In this document: piece after piece, positions 33,653 to 42,312 of the stretch
How the letters are laid out: each line of letters starts with the position of its first letter
Position numbering within the stretch: the first letter of the stretch is position 1
From: Amulumruptor sp947039275
Lineage (GTDB): Bacteria; Bacteroidota; Bacteroidia; Bacteroidales; Muribaculaceae
DNA: 64,000 nucleotides
Assembly (NCBI GenBank): GCA_947039275.1
Contig: CAMQYL010000001.1
Span: forward strand, 151,546-215,545
Direction: 5' to 3'
Translations under genes and position numbers: made by a program
Notes under the pieces: generated by a model
Database searches by the model: none
What the model saw: the letters and a program-made list of their open reading frames with translations, nothing else
What the model was told of the DNA's origin: nothing

Positions 33653-36600
33653 ATGGAATATTTCTCGAATCTTAAAGCCAAGCTAATCTATGTGTTCCGC
33701 ATACCTGATGCAGCGCATAGCGATTGCCTTAAAATTGGTGAGGCGACTTTTGAGGATGGTAACATTACGTTACCGCCCAATAGTAGTGCTCTCAACAAGG
33801 CTGCCAAAGCCCGTATCGACCAGTACACTAAGACTGCCGGAATCTCTTACGAGCTTCTCCATACTGAAATAGCAATCTTTGTTCGCGATGGCAAACTTGC
33901 TGCCGTCAATGACAAGGAAGTTCACGAAGTGCTTCTCCGCAGTGGCATAAAACGCAAGGTATTTGATAAAGTCAACGGAGCCAATGAGTGGTTCTGTTGC
34001 GACCTTGAAACTGCCAAACATGCCATCACAGCTGTCAAGGAAGGACGCAAGGCGCTGAAAGGTTCGGAGGTAACTGTTGGGCAATCGCCAATACAGTTCC
34101 GCCCGGAACAACGTGAAGCTATTGACAAAACGCTCAAACAGTTCAAGAAAGGCAATCAGATGCTTTGGAACGCCAAGATGCGTTTCGGCAAAACTCTCTC
34201 GGCTCTGCAAGTCGTTAAAGAGCGTGGCGACTTCCGTCGGGTACTTATCCTCACTCACCGCCCGGTGGTCGATGCGGGCTGGTTTGAGGATTTCGGCAAG
34301 ATATTTTATGATTCCGATGAATATGCTTATGGCTCCAAAACTAATGGTGATACCTTTGCCTCACTTGAACGTCGAGCACGTCGGGGAGAATGTCAATATA
34401 TCTACTTTGCCTCGATGCAGGACCTTCGTGGCTCAGAACTTGTCGGCGGAAATTTTGACAAGAATAACGATATATTCTCGACTCCGTGGGATCTTATCAT
34501 TGTAGATGAAGCCCATGAGGGAACTCAGACGGAATTGGGTAAGGCCGTAATGAATGAACTTACCAAGGAAAAGACGAAAGTACTTCGTCTATCCGGTACG
34601 CCATTCAATCTGCTTGATGATTTCAAAGAGGAAGAGATCTATACGTGGGATTATGTAATGGAACAACGCGCCAAGGCAGAGTGGGATTTGACCCACCCCG
34701 GCGACCATAATCCTTACGCCGGACTTCCCCGCCTCAATATCTACACATACGACCTCGGCAGACTAATGAATGAGTATGCCGACGAGGATATCGCGTTCAA
34801 CTTCCGTGAGTTCTTCCGTACCAACGACAACGGTGAGTTTGTACACCGTAACCATATCGAAAATTTCCTCAATCTTCTCACTAGGACTGATGAGGAAAGC
34901 ATGTACCCTTTTGCCAACAAACGCTACCGCGACATTTTCCGTCATACTCTTTGGATGGTGCCAGGCGTGAAGTCAGCTAAGGCTCTGTCGGCTATCCTCC
35001 GAAACCACCCCGTGTTCGGACTCTTTGACATTGTCAATGTGGCTGGCGACGGTGACGAGGAAGAATCGCATGACGAAGCACTCAAAAAGGTAAACGACGC
35101 CATAGGACCTGACCCTGATAAGACACGCACAATCACCCTCTCTTGTGGTAGGCTGACTACCGGAGTGAGCGTTAAGCCGTGGACGGGTGTATTTATGCTA
35201 TCCGGCAGTTTCAACACAGCCGCCTCCGCTTATATGCAGACCATTTTCCGTGTGCAGACCCCGGCAACCATCAATGGACGCATAAAGGAAGATTGCTATG
35301 TGTTCGACTTCGCTCCAGATCGCACCCTGAAAGTATTAGCCGAAACCGCCAAGATTTCTACCAAGGCTGGTAAACAAACATCTGGGGAGCGTCAGCAACT
35401 CGGAGAATTCCTGAATTTCTGCCCTATTATCTCAATGGATGGAGGTAAAATGAAGCCTCTGAAAACCGAGCACTTGCTTCAGCAACTCAAACGTGTGTAC
35501 GTTGAGCGCGTGGTGCAAAACGGTTTTGAGGACGGTTACCTTTATAATGACGAGCTAATGCGTCTCACTGATGTTGACATCAAGGAGTTCGACGAGCTGA
35601 AAGGCATTATCGGTCAGACTAAGGCGATGGGCAAAACCAACGACATAACGGTCAACGATCAAGGTCTTACCAATGAGGAATACGAGGAGAAGGAAAAACT
35701 CGAAAAGAAGAAAAAGCGTGAGCTGACCGAGGAAGAAAAGGCACGTCTCGAAGAATTGAAGAAAAAGAAGAAAGTCAAAGAGGACGCAATCTCAATTCTT
35801 CGCGGTATCTCTATTCGTATGCCACTCATGATATATGGCGCCAAGGTAGAGAATGAAGATGAGGAACTAACCATCGACAACTTTACATCGCTTGTTGACC
35901 CTCAGTCGTGGGAAGAATTTATGCCGAAAGGTGTAACCAAACAACGCTTCAACGCCTTCAAGAAATATTACGATCCCGACATCTTCACTGCCTCCGCCAA
36001 GCGCATTCGTGCTATGGCTCGTGCTGCAGACCGTCTTTCCATCGAAGAACGCATTGAGCGTATTGCGGCTATCTTCGCTACATTCCGTAACCCGGACAAG
36101 GAAACTGTCTTAACTCCGTGGCGTGTTGTGAATATGCACATGAGCGACACACTCGGAGGCTACACCTTCTTCAACAATGATTTCTCCGAAGCTATCGAGG
36201 AGCCGCGATTTGTTGACCGTGGCAACGTCACTTCCGAAGTATTCACCCATGAAAGTCACCTTCTTGAGATCAACTCAAAATCGGGTCTTTATCCGCTATA
36301 CCTCGCCTACAATGTCTATCGTTCGCGGTTGCGCGACGAGATGTTCTCGCCGGAATCACTCGAAGATCATCAGACTATATGGGATAAAGCCGTTGCCGAA
36401 AACATCTTTGTTATCTGCAAAACCCCGATGGCTAAATCCATCACGCGTCGCACCCTCCTTGGCTTCCGCAATGGCAAGACCAACATGTGGGCACCGGACG
36501 ACTTAATCAACAAAATCAAAAATCAACCTGAACTTTTCATCAAGAAAGTTCACGACCTCGTAGGAAAAGACGTGAAAATAAAAGCAATAGTCGGCAACCC

Positions 36601-37564
36601 TCCGTATCAAGTTATGGATGGTGGAACAGACCGTGGAGCGGTGCCTGTGTATCATTTGTTTGTGGATGTTGCTAAAAAAATTTCCCCCTCATTTATTAGT
36701 ATGATTATGCCGGCCCGTTGGTATGCTGGAGGTAGAGGGCTTGATGAATTCCGTTCATCAATGATGGAAGATAAGCATTTGCGAGAACTTAATGATTACG
36801 AACTCAGTAAAGATCTATTTCCTACTGTTGACATTGCAGGTGGTCTATGCACATTCTTATGGAATAAAGACCAGGAAGGTTCTTGTCGTGTAACAAACTA
36901 CGGCGCAATAAGAGATGACGTCTCTTATCGTTTCTTGAACGAATTCAATGTCCTAATCAGGTCAAATGCAGCAGTTTCGATCTTAAATAGAATCACTCCC
37001 AAAGTCGATCGATACTTGAATGAGCTTGTACTTTCCATCAATCCCTTTGGTTTTAGAACATACTTCCGTGGTGGTAAGATTGGTGACATATCTATCCTAA
37101 CAAGTCAAGGATGGTCGAAGGTTCAAAGCAGCGACATTACAAAAGGGAAGGAGTATGTTGAAGGTTATAAAATCATAGTTGGACGATTCGTTCCCAGTAA
37201 TGGTGAGATGAGCGTTAAACCAGGAGAAGGATATAGAGTTATTACAGAACCTAAAATTCTAAAGCCCAATGAAATCAACACAGAAACTTATATTGATACG
37301 GCAGTGTTCTTTTCTGAGATAGAAGCAATTAATTACAAGAAATACCTTCATTCAAAATTTTCTCGCTATCTTTTACGTCAAGGAGTTACGTCTGTCAATG
37401 TAACTAAGGAGTGCTTTGCTTTCGTTCCGATGCAAGATTTTACAGAAAACAGCGACATTGACTGGAGCAAGAGCGTTGAGGAAATCGACACGCAACTCTA
37501 CGCCAAATACGACCTCTCCACTGACGAAATCGCCTTCATTGAATCAATGATTAAACCGATGTAA
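33653..37564 (+). CDS. Restriction helicase with GIY-YIG-like N-terminus and Eco57I-type methylase motif
   Basis: The 1303-aa protein combines: an N-terminal region beginning LIYVFRIPDAAHSDCLKIGE that resembles GIY-YIG/T5orf172 nucleases (about 1-95); an SF2 helicase with AKMRFGKTLSAL (Walker A, near 172-183), VDEAHEG (near 284) and LSGTPF (near 311); a Lys/Glu-rich coiled coil (about 670-710); and GNPPYQVMDGG (near 981-991), the adenine-methyltransferase motif IV, followed by a target-recognition-like region. It thus looks like nuclease, translocase and half of the methylase in one chain. From about 36,600 to 37,440 the DNA becomes more A+T-rich, returning to normal for the last 120 bp. Confidence 0.78.
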   Translation: MEYFSNLKAKLIYVFRIPDAAHSDCLKIGEATFEDGNITLPPNSSALNKAAKARIDQYTKTAGISYELLHTEIAIFVRDGKLAAVNDKEVHEVLLRSGIKRKVFDKVNGANEWFCCDLETAKHAITAVKEGRKALKGSEVTVGQSPIQFRPEQREAIDKTLKQFKKGNQMLWNAKMRFGKTLSALQVVKERGDFRRVLILTHRPVVDAGWFEDFGKIFYDSDEYAYGSKTNGDTFASLERRARRGECQYIYFASMQDLRGSELVGGNFDKNNDIFSTPWDLIIVDEAHEGTQTELGKAVMNELTKEKTKVLRLSGTPFNLLDDFKEEEIYTWDYVMEQRAKAEWDLTHPGDHNPYAGLPRLNIYTYDLGRLMNEYADEDIAFNFREFFRTNDNGEFVHRNHIENFLNLLTRTDEESMYPFANKRYRDIFRHTLWMVPGVKSAKALSAILRNHPVFGLFDIVNVAGDGDEEESHDEALKKVNDAIGPDPDKTRTITLSCGRLTTGVSVKPWTGVFMLSGSFNTAASAYMQTIFRVQTPATINGRIKEDCYVFDFAPDRTLKVLAETAKISTKAGKQTSGERQQLGEFLNFCPIISMDGGKMKPLKTEHLLQQLKRVYVERVVQNGFEDGYLYNDELMRLTDVDIKEFDELKGIIGQTKAMGKTNDITVNDQGLTNEEYEEKEKLEKKKKRELTEEEKARLEELKKKKKVKEDAISILRGISIRMPLMIYGAKVENEDEELTIDNFTSLVDPQSWEEFMPKGVTKQRFNAFKKYYDPDIFTASAKRIRAMARAADRLSIEERIERIAAIFATFRNPDKETVLTPWRVVNMHMSDTLGGYTFFNNDFSEAIEEPRFVDRGNVTSEVFTHESHLLEINSKSGLYPLYLAYNVYRSRLRDEMFSPESLEDHQTIWDKAVAENIFVICKTPMAKSITRRTLLGFRNGKTNMWAPDDLINKIKNQPELFIKKVHDLVGKDVKIKAIVGNPPYQVMDGGTDRGAVPVYHLFVDVAKKISPSFISMIMPARWYAGGRGLDEFRSSMMEDKHLRELNDYELSKDLFPTVDIAGGLCTFLWNKDQEGSCRVTNYGAIRDDVSYRFLNEFNVLIRSNAAVSILNRITPKVDRYLNELVLSINPFGFRTYFRGGKIGDISILTSQGWSKVQSSDITKGKEYVEGYKIIVGRFVPSNGEMSVKPGEGYRVITEPKILKPNEINTETYIDTAVFFSEIEAINYKKYLHSKFSRYLLRQGVTSVNVTKECFAFVPMQDFTENSDIDWSKSVEEIDTQLYAKYDLSTDEIAFIESMIKPM

Positions 37565-37565
37565 T

Positions 37566-39332
37566 ATGAAAGTTTCATCAATTAACATTACTCAGTTCAG
37601 AGGCATTCCATCAGAGTTAAGTCTTAATTTTACAGACTTAAATGGATGTGCTGTCTCTTCAATTATTTTCGGGGATAATGGTTCAGGAAAGTCTTCAATC
37701 GTTGATGCAATTGAATTCTGTTTACAAAGTAGGATAGAAAGATCAACATCTATAAATAATCCTACTCGTCCATACGTTTTTAACCAATCCTTATCCCCCA
37801 ATAGCCCTGCTATTGTAAGAATTACATTTAATGATGAATCTGAAATCAGTAGAAAAGCATATACTGAGTATGATGAAAAACGACAAAGAATTAAATTTGT
37901 AGTTGCACCAACTGAACCTCATCCGAAATTTTGTCAGTGTCCTGTGATTTTAAGAAGGAATGATATTCTATCATATTCTTCTGTTGCGGAAGTACAAAAA
38001 CAAGTCTACCTAATGAAGTGCATCTATTCTTATGGGGCTACTGTACGTGTTAAATCAGACCCTGAAATCTTAAAGATGCAAGAGAATTATGTGTACTTAA
38101 AACAAAAGAGACGTGAGAGCATACAGAATTTAGCCGTTCATCTGGAGGTTGATCCTGAGGATGTAACGCTTAATATAAATAATCTTGACGGATATGTCAG
38201 GAACCGAGTCGCTTCAACTTCTGAAAAGAGATATTTTGCAAAACATAAGGAAAGGCGATTAAAGAAAGTTTCTCCAAGCATATATAATAGAATAGTCTCT
38301 TTATCTAAAGAAATTCAATCATTAACATCAGAAGCAAAAAAGATACAGGCCGCAATTAAGAATTTCACTAATCCCGCAACGGTAAGTGAAACGAAATTTG
38401 CCAATCTTAAAAATTTACTTCTTGAAGCTGAGAAATATCTATATTCTGCATTTATTCAAATTTCTAATGTAGATTACATAAAGAATATAGAATTGGTAAT
38501 GGGAGATAAATCAGAAGTCTCATTAGAGATTCTATTAGAATTGAATTCTGGTCGCAAAACAACTCCTCAGCGAATATTTAGTGAGGCTAATTATGATCTT
38601 ATAATTCTACTTTTACATATTTCGCTATTTCGAGCATGTGCCTCTGTTGGCCAAGCAAAAGTGTTAATATTGGATGATATCCTCCAAAGCGTTGATTCTG
38701 TAATACGGGCTAGATTTATTGAATATCTTTTGAAAGAGTTGCATGATTGGCAATTTATAATAACCTGCCATGATAGATTGTGGCTGAATCAACTTAAATA
38801 TATGTTTCAGCGGGCATCTCATCAATATAAAGAATTTAGAATCTCGCGATGGAACTTCCTAAAAGGTCCATCCATAACATCCTATAATCACGAGCTAAAA
38901 GATGATATGTTACACAAGGCGATTGAATCTGGTAATCCGAGACTGATTGCAGCGGCTTGTGGTGTAACCTTGGAACTAATTTGTCAAAAATTGAGTATTA
39001 CATTAAGCACCTCTATCAAACGACGTGCGGATGATAAATATACTCTCGGCGATTTATGGCCGGGCATTAAAAAAGCTCTAAAGAAAAGCAATATAGCTTC
39101 AATCACTGAAAAAATTGACTCCTTACTTCTTATTCGTAACATTCTCGGTTGTCACTATAACGAATGGGCGGATGCTTTCAGTGAATTCGAAGTTATTGAA
39201 TTTGCAAATAGTATTCAAGCTCTGTACGATGGTTGCTTTTGTGAGAAATGCGGATGTTGGATTTCCACATCGGAAACTATTGGGATAATAGCTGATTGCA
39301 AATGTCAATCATTACAACTGAAAAAATTATAG
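37566..39332 (+). CDS. SMC/RecF-like AAA ATPase of the restriction operon
   Basis: The 588-aa protein begins with a RecF/SMC-type head (SSINITQFRGI, Walker A GDNGSGKSS near 36-44), has a helical middle (about 190-290), and a second head part with Walker B LILDDILQSVDS near 368-379 and a histidine in ITCHDRLW. It ends with a zinc-ribbon-like CEKCGCW...CKC near 558-580. It starts one base after the helicase gene, so it belongs to that operon, perhaps sensing DNA ends or gating the nuclease. The gene is clearly more A+T-rich than the two before it. Confidence 0.8.
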   Translation: MKVSSINITQFRGIPSELSLNFTDLNGCAVSSIIFGDNGSGKSSIVDAIEFCLQSRIERSTSINNPTRPYVFNQSLSPNSPAIVRITFNDESEISRKAYTEYDEKRQRIKFVVAPTEPHPKFCQCPVILRRNDILSYSSVAEVQKQVYLMKCIYSYGATVRVKSDPEILKMQENYVYLKQKRRESIQNLAVHLEVDPEDVTLNINNLDGYVRNRVASTSEKRYFAKHKERRLKKVSPSIYNRIVSLSKEIQSLTSEAKKIQAAIKNFTNPATVSETKFANLKNLLLEAEKYLYSAFIQISNVDYIKNIELVMGDKSEVSLEILLELNSGRKTTPQRIFSEANYDLIILLLHISLFRACASVGQAKVLILDDILQSVDSVIRARFIEYLLKELHDWQFIITCHDRLWLNQLKYMFQRASHQYKEFRISRWNFLKGPSITSYNHELKDDMLHKAIESGNPRLIAAACGVTLELICQKLSITLSTSIKRRADDKYTLGDLWPGIKKALKKSNIASITEKIDSLLLIRNILGCHYNEWADAFSEFEVIEFANSIQALYDGCFCEKCGCWISTSETIGIIADCKCQSLQLKKL

Positions 39333-39350
39333 ACCTTCTAATACTGAATT

Positions 39351-39650
39351 ATGAAATTGGTTAGGGCGGTCCGTGAGTTTCTGCTGTTTCGATGGCTGTT
39401 TGGCAATCGGAACAAGAATCATAATGGCAGCAATTCTCATTCTGTCGATACAACAGACTACACGCCTCGGCGCGTTGATATAGAAGATTACATTGCCAAC
39501 GATTTTGACGATGATTTGCACGATATGCGCGGCTCTGATTATGGTCGCTACCATAGTCATAACGGTTATTCCAACTATGGCGGCTACCAGTCTCATGATG
39601 ACTTCATCGACGAACAGGATGATTATGACATGATGGACGATGATTTTTGA
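39351..39650 (+). CDS. Small acidic low-complexity protein
   Basis: The 99-aa protein has a basic/hydrophobic start (MKLVRAVREFLLFRWLFGN) and then a tail dominated by Asp, Gly, Tyr, Ser and His, ending in DDYDMMDDDF. I do not recognise it. It starts 18 bp after the ATPase gene and leads directly into the Schlafen-like gene, so it is probably part of that cassette. The acidic tail could mimic DNA or bind metal; that is speculation. Confidence 0.6.
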   Translation: MKLVRAVREFLLFRWLFGNRNKNHNGSNSHSVDTTDYTPRRVDIEDYIANDFDDDLHDMRGSDYGRYHSHNGYSNYGGYQSHDDFIDEQDDYDMMDDDF

Positions 39651-39667
39651 GTAATTTTGAACTTATT

Positions 39668-41200
39668 ATGGAAATGACTATTGATGACATAAAGGCATTG
39701 ATTGCGGAAGATGAGTCGCGGACTCTGGAACTGAAGAAGACTACCGGCGAACTGAAAGACGGTATGCACTCGGCGTGTGCGTTTCTCAATACCGATGGCG
39801 GTTGGCTTGTTTTTGGGGTTGCACCGACCGGGCTGAAAATAATTGGACAGCAAGTTACGGAAGCAACGAAACGTGAAATTGGACAGGCTATTGCCGGATT
39901 GGAGCCGGCCGTTGATGTCGAGACTCACTATGTCGATGTGCCAGACTATCCGGGCAATAAGGTGATTGCAATGCACTTTGATGGTTGGGTGTGGGGCGAG
40001 CGACCGCACACATTCCACGGATGCCCGTATTATAAGGTTGAGAGTACCACAAAGGTAATGCCGCATGAGATGTATGATCAACGAATCCGGGCGCATCAAC
40101 CACAGATATTCGCATGGGAACGTCAAGTGGCGGATGGCGTAACACTCGCGGATTTGAACGAGAAGCATATCAGAGGGTGCATACGGCTTGGTGTTGAGGG
40201 TGGACGAATTCCGGGTAGTGCGATGAGTGCGCCTATTGAAGACACTTTGGCTAAATGGCAATTGATTAAGAACGGCATCCCTACCAATGGTGCAGTTATG
40301 CTGTTCTCAAACCAAATTGACGAGTATCCGCAGTTCCGGCTAAGGATGGCCCGGTTCTTGGGTACGGATAAGAATGAGTTCATCGACAACCAACGTGCCG
40401 AAGGTAATTTCTTTGACTTGCTTGACGCTGGGATGGCTTTCTTCTTCAAACATCTAAATCTCAGTGGTAGGATTACCGATCACAGCCTCCAGCGCGAAGA
40501 ACGCCTTGAAGTGCCATATCATGCCTTACGCGAGGCTCTTATCAACTCACTATGCCACCGCCAATGGGAACTCCACAACCTGACAGGCAGCATCGCTATC
40601 TATGATGACCGCATAGAGATAGCCAACCCCGGCGTGTTCCCGCCTCAAATATCCCCAGAATCCATCAAAGAGCCACATGAGTCATATCCCTACAACCTAA
40701 AGATTGCCGAAGCGCTCTATAAATCCACCTATCTGGAAAGTTGGGGAAGCGGCGCAAAGCGCATCATGGATGCCTGCCGCGAGCAAGGCGTTGAAGAGCC
40801 CACATGGCGATGGGATGGCGGCTTCGTGATCGTCACCTTCAAACGACCCAACAAAAGGAGCATATCCCCCGAAGTTACCCCCAAGCACGACCCAAGCACG
40901 ACCCAAGTAAGACCTAAGTACCCTACTAGTCCCACACAAGTTCCACACAAGTTCCATACCAGTTCCATACCAGTTCAAACCTTGATAGAAAAAGGTTCTG
41001 ATGAATATATGTCAGCATTGGAACTTGCAAACTTATGCGGATTGAAAAACATAAGGAATTTCCGCAAGTATTATCTCAATCCGGCATTGGCAGACGGAGC
41101 AATGGAGCGTATGTATCCAGACCAACCCAACCATCCTAAGCAGAAATACCGTTTAACTGAGGCAGCAAAGGAATGGAAGAACAGTCAATCATCAAAATAG
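39668..41200 (+). CDS. Schlafen/AlbA_2-domain ATP-binding protein
   Basis: From ATG 39668 the protein is 510 aa (a TTG at 39647 is in frame but overlaps the previous stop). Its N-terminal AlbA_2/Schlafen domain has LIAEDESRTLELKKT and FLNTDGGWLVFGV. A central region with EALINSLCHRQWE and IEIANPGVFP matches the ATP-binding C-terminal part typical of these proteins, and GSGAKRIMDACREQG follows. A Thr/Pro/Ser/His-rich linker (about 400-432) leads to a C-terminal winged helix. Members are proposed regulators or defence nucleases; role here is inferred from context. Confidence 0.85.
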   Translation: MEMTIDDIKALIAEDESRTLELKKTTGELKDGMHSACAFLNTDGGWLVFGVAPTGLKIIGQQVTEATKREIGQAIAGLEPAVDVETHYVDVPDYPGNKVIAMHFDGWVWGERPHTFHGCPYYKVESTTKVMPHEMYDQRIRAHQPQIFAWERQVADGVTLADLNEKHIRGCIRLGVEGGRIPGSAMSAPIEDTLAKWQLIKNGIPTNGAVMLFSNQIDEYPQFRLRMARFLGTDKNEFIDNQRAEGNFFDLLDAGMAFFFKHLNLSGRITDHSLQREERLEVPYHALREALINSLCHRQWELHNLTGSIAIYDDRIEIANPGVFPPQISPESIKEPHESYPYNLKIAEALYKSTYLESWGSGAKRIMDACREQGVEEPTWRWDGGFVIVTFKRPNKRSISPEVTPKHDPSTTQVRPKYPTSPTQVPHKFHTSSIPVQTLIEKGSDEYMSALELANLCGLKNIRNFRKYYLNPALADGAMERMYPDQPNHPKQKYRLTEAAKEWKNSQSSK

Positions 41201-41206
41201 CACCAA

Positions 41207-41554
41207 ATGGAGAAAGATGAGGAATACAAGGATTTTGTAAAAGAGATAGCCTCACATATCCGGGCATTGAATGATTTGGCCGTAAGGGAATATACCCCAC
41301 TGGTAGATGATATTTGCAGTCGGATAGCACCTCAGCATGAGGTAGAGAGAATGCTCGACTATCTTTTCGACTTTGCAGGGAACGACAAAATTCTTTTGTT
41401 GTACCGTAGAGTATGCCGACACTACTTCCAGATTTATCCCGAATCTATAGCTTGGTACATCATGGAGTACCGCAAAGAATACGACCGCGAAAGCCTCATC
41501 GGAACAAAATATGAATATCTTCTCCATGAGAATGAAGAAGAGGATAATAATTGA
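41207..41554 (+). CDS. Hypothetical protein following the Schlafen-like gene
   Basis: The 115-aa acidic protein starts 6 bp after the Schlafen-like gene and so is in its operon. It is predicted helical with a Tyr-rich second half (FQIYPESIAWYIMEYRKEY) and ends in EEEDNN. No family is recognised. Confidence 0.6.
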   Translation: MEKDEEYKDFVKEIASHIRALNDLAVREYTPLVDDICSRIAPQHEVERMLDYLFDFAGNDKILLLYRRVCRHYFQIYPESIAWYIMEYRKEYDRESLIGTKYEYLLHENEEEDNN

Positions 41555-41733
41555 TCCAAAATCTGATTCTGACTGATCCGAAAATGCGGATAATGCAGAA
41601 AATGCAGAGATATTTCTTATTAATCTTTTGGAGAAACATACTCCCCAAGCGAATTAAATAGATTCAGAACAAAATATTTTAAGTTAAGTCTTATTCGACA
41701 TATTATAGATGCATACAGCACATCATATTCTAC

Positions 41734-42312
41734 TTATATAAATGGATGCAACCGAATTGTCGAATCGCAGTCGCATGTTATGATATCCTGCTTATCCATA
41801 ATCTTAATTTCTTTCGGTTTAGTTATGCGTTTATTTGACGCCTTCATTCGAATAAGAATCCGCCTAAATTCAACATCATCTATGTTAAAATCAGGCATTC
41901 TATTTATCAATTTAATTCTATCAGCTGATCTAAGAATATACTGCATGAACTCATACGATGCCAATATTTGATCCTCCATCCCAATTGTCCCACCACGTTT
42001 TAGTTCTATTAAAAATATTATTAACTTATCATTATGTTCAAGCAGTGTAATATAATCGCAAAACGCATTTAATCTCTCGGGAGAACCGTTTCTGTCATTA
42101 AAAAATGGCAAAAAATCGCCTTGTTCATCTACATCAAAACGATAAAGGGCAATGTTGGTTATCGCTCTAATCGGATTTTGGATAGTGATAATTTGAGGTC
42201 TCAAATTATCTCCTTTTGACTCAACCATAGTAAGATGATTAGGCGGAGTACATAAGTAGGTATCGTCAAGAATCCATTTAATATACTCAAAATCACTCAT
42301 TTGATTTGCCAT
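41734..42312 (-). CDS. PD-(D/E)XK nuclease-like protein paired with an ATPase
   Basis: The 192-aa protein contains FCDYI with D86, then FLIELKRGG with E103 and K105, and DQILASYEFMQ with Q115: the D...ExK...Q pattern of PD-(D/E)XK nucleases. It starts 20 bp inside the ATPase gene (ATG 42312; ATG 42300 is an alternative). The nuclease call rests on this motif only. With the ATPase it resembles two-gene abortive-infection or Septu-like systems, where an ATPase senses phage and a nuclease acts, but I cannot match it to a named one. Confidence 0.6.
   Translation of the reverse strand: MANQMSDFEYIKWILDDTYLCTPPNHLTMVESKGDNLRPQIITIQNPIRAITNIALYRFDVDEQGDFLPFFNDRNGSPERLNAFCDYITLLEHNDKLIIFLIELKRGGTIGMEDQILASYEFMQYILRSADRIKLINRMPDFNIDDVEFRRILIRMKASNKRITKPKEIKIMDKQDIITCDCDSTIRLHPFI

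Noticed and set aside
39623..40261. Antisense 212-codon frame over the Schlafen-like gene
   Set aside because: Sense strand has clear AlbA_2 motifs; the antisense frame has neither a promoter nor a recognised domain.
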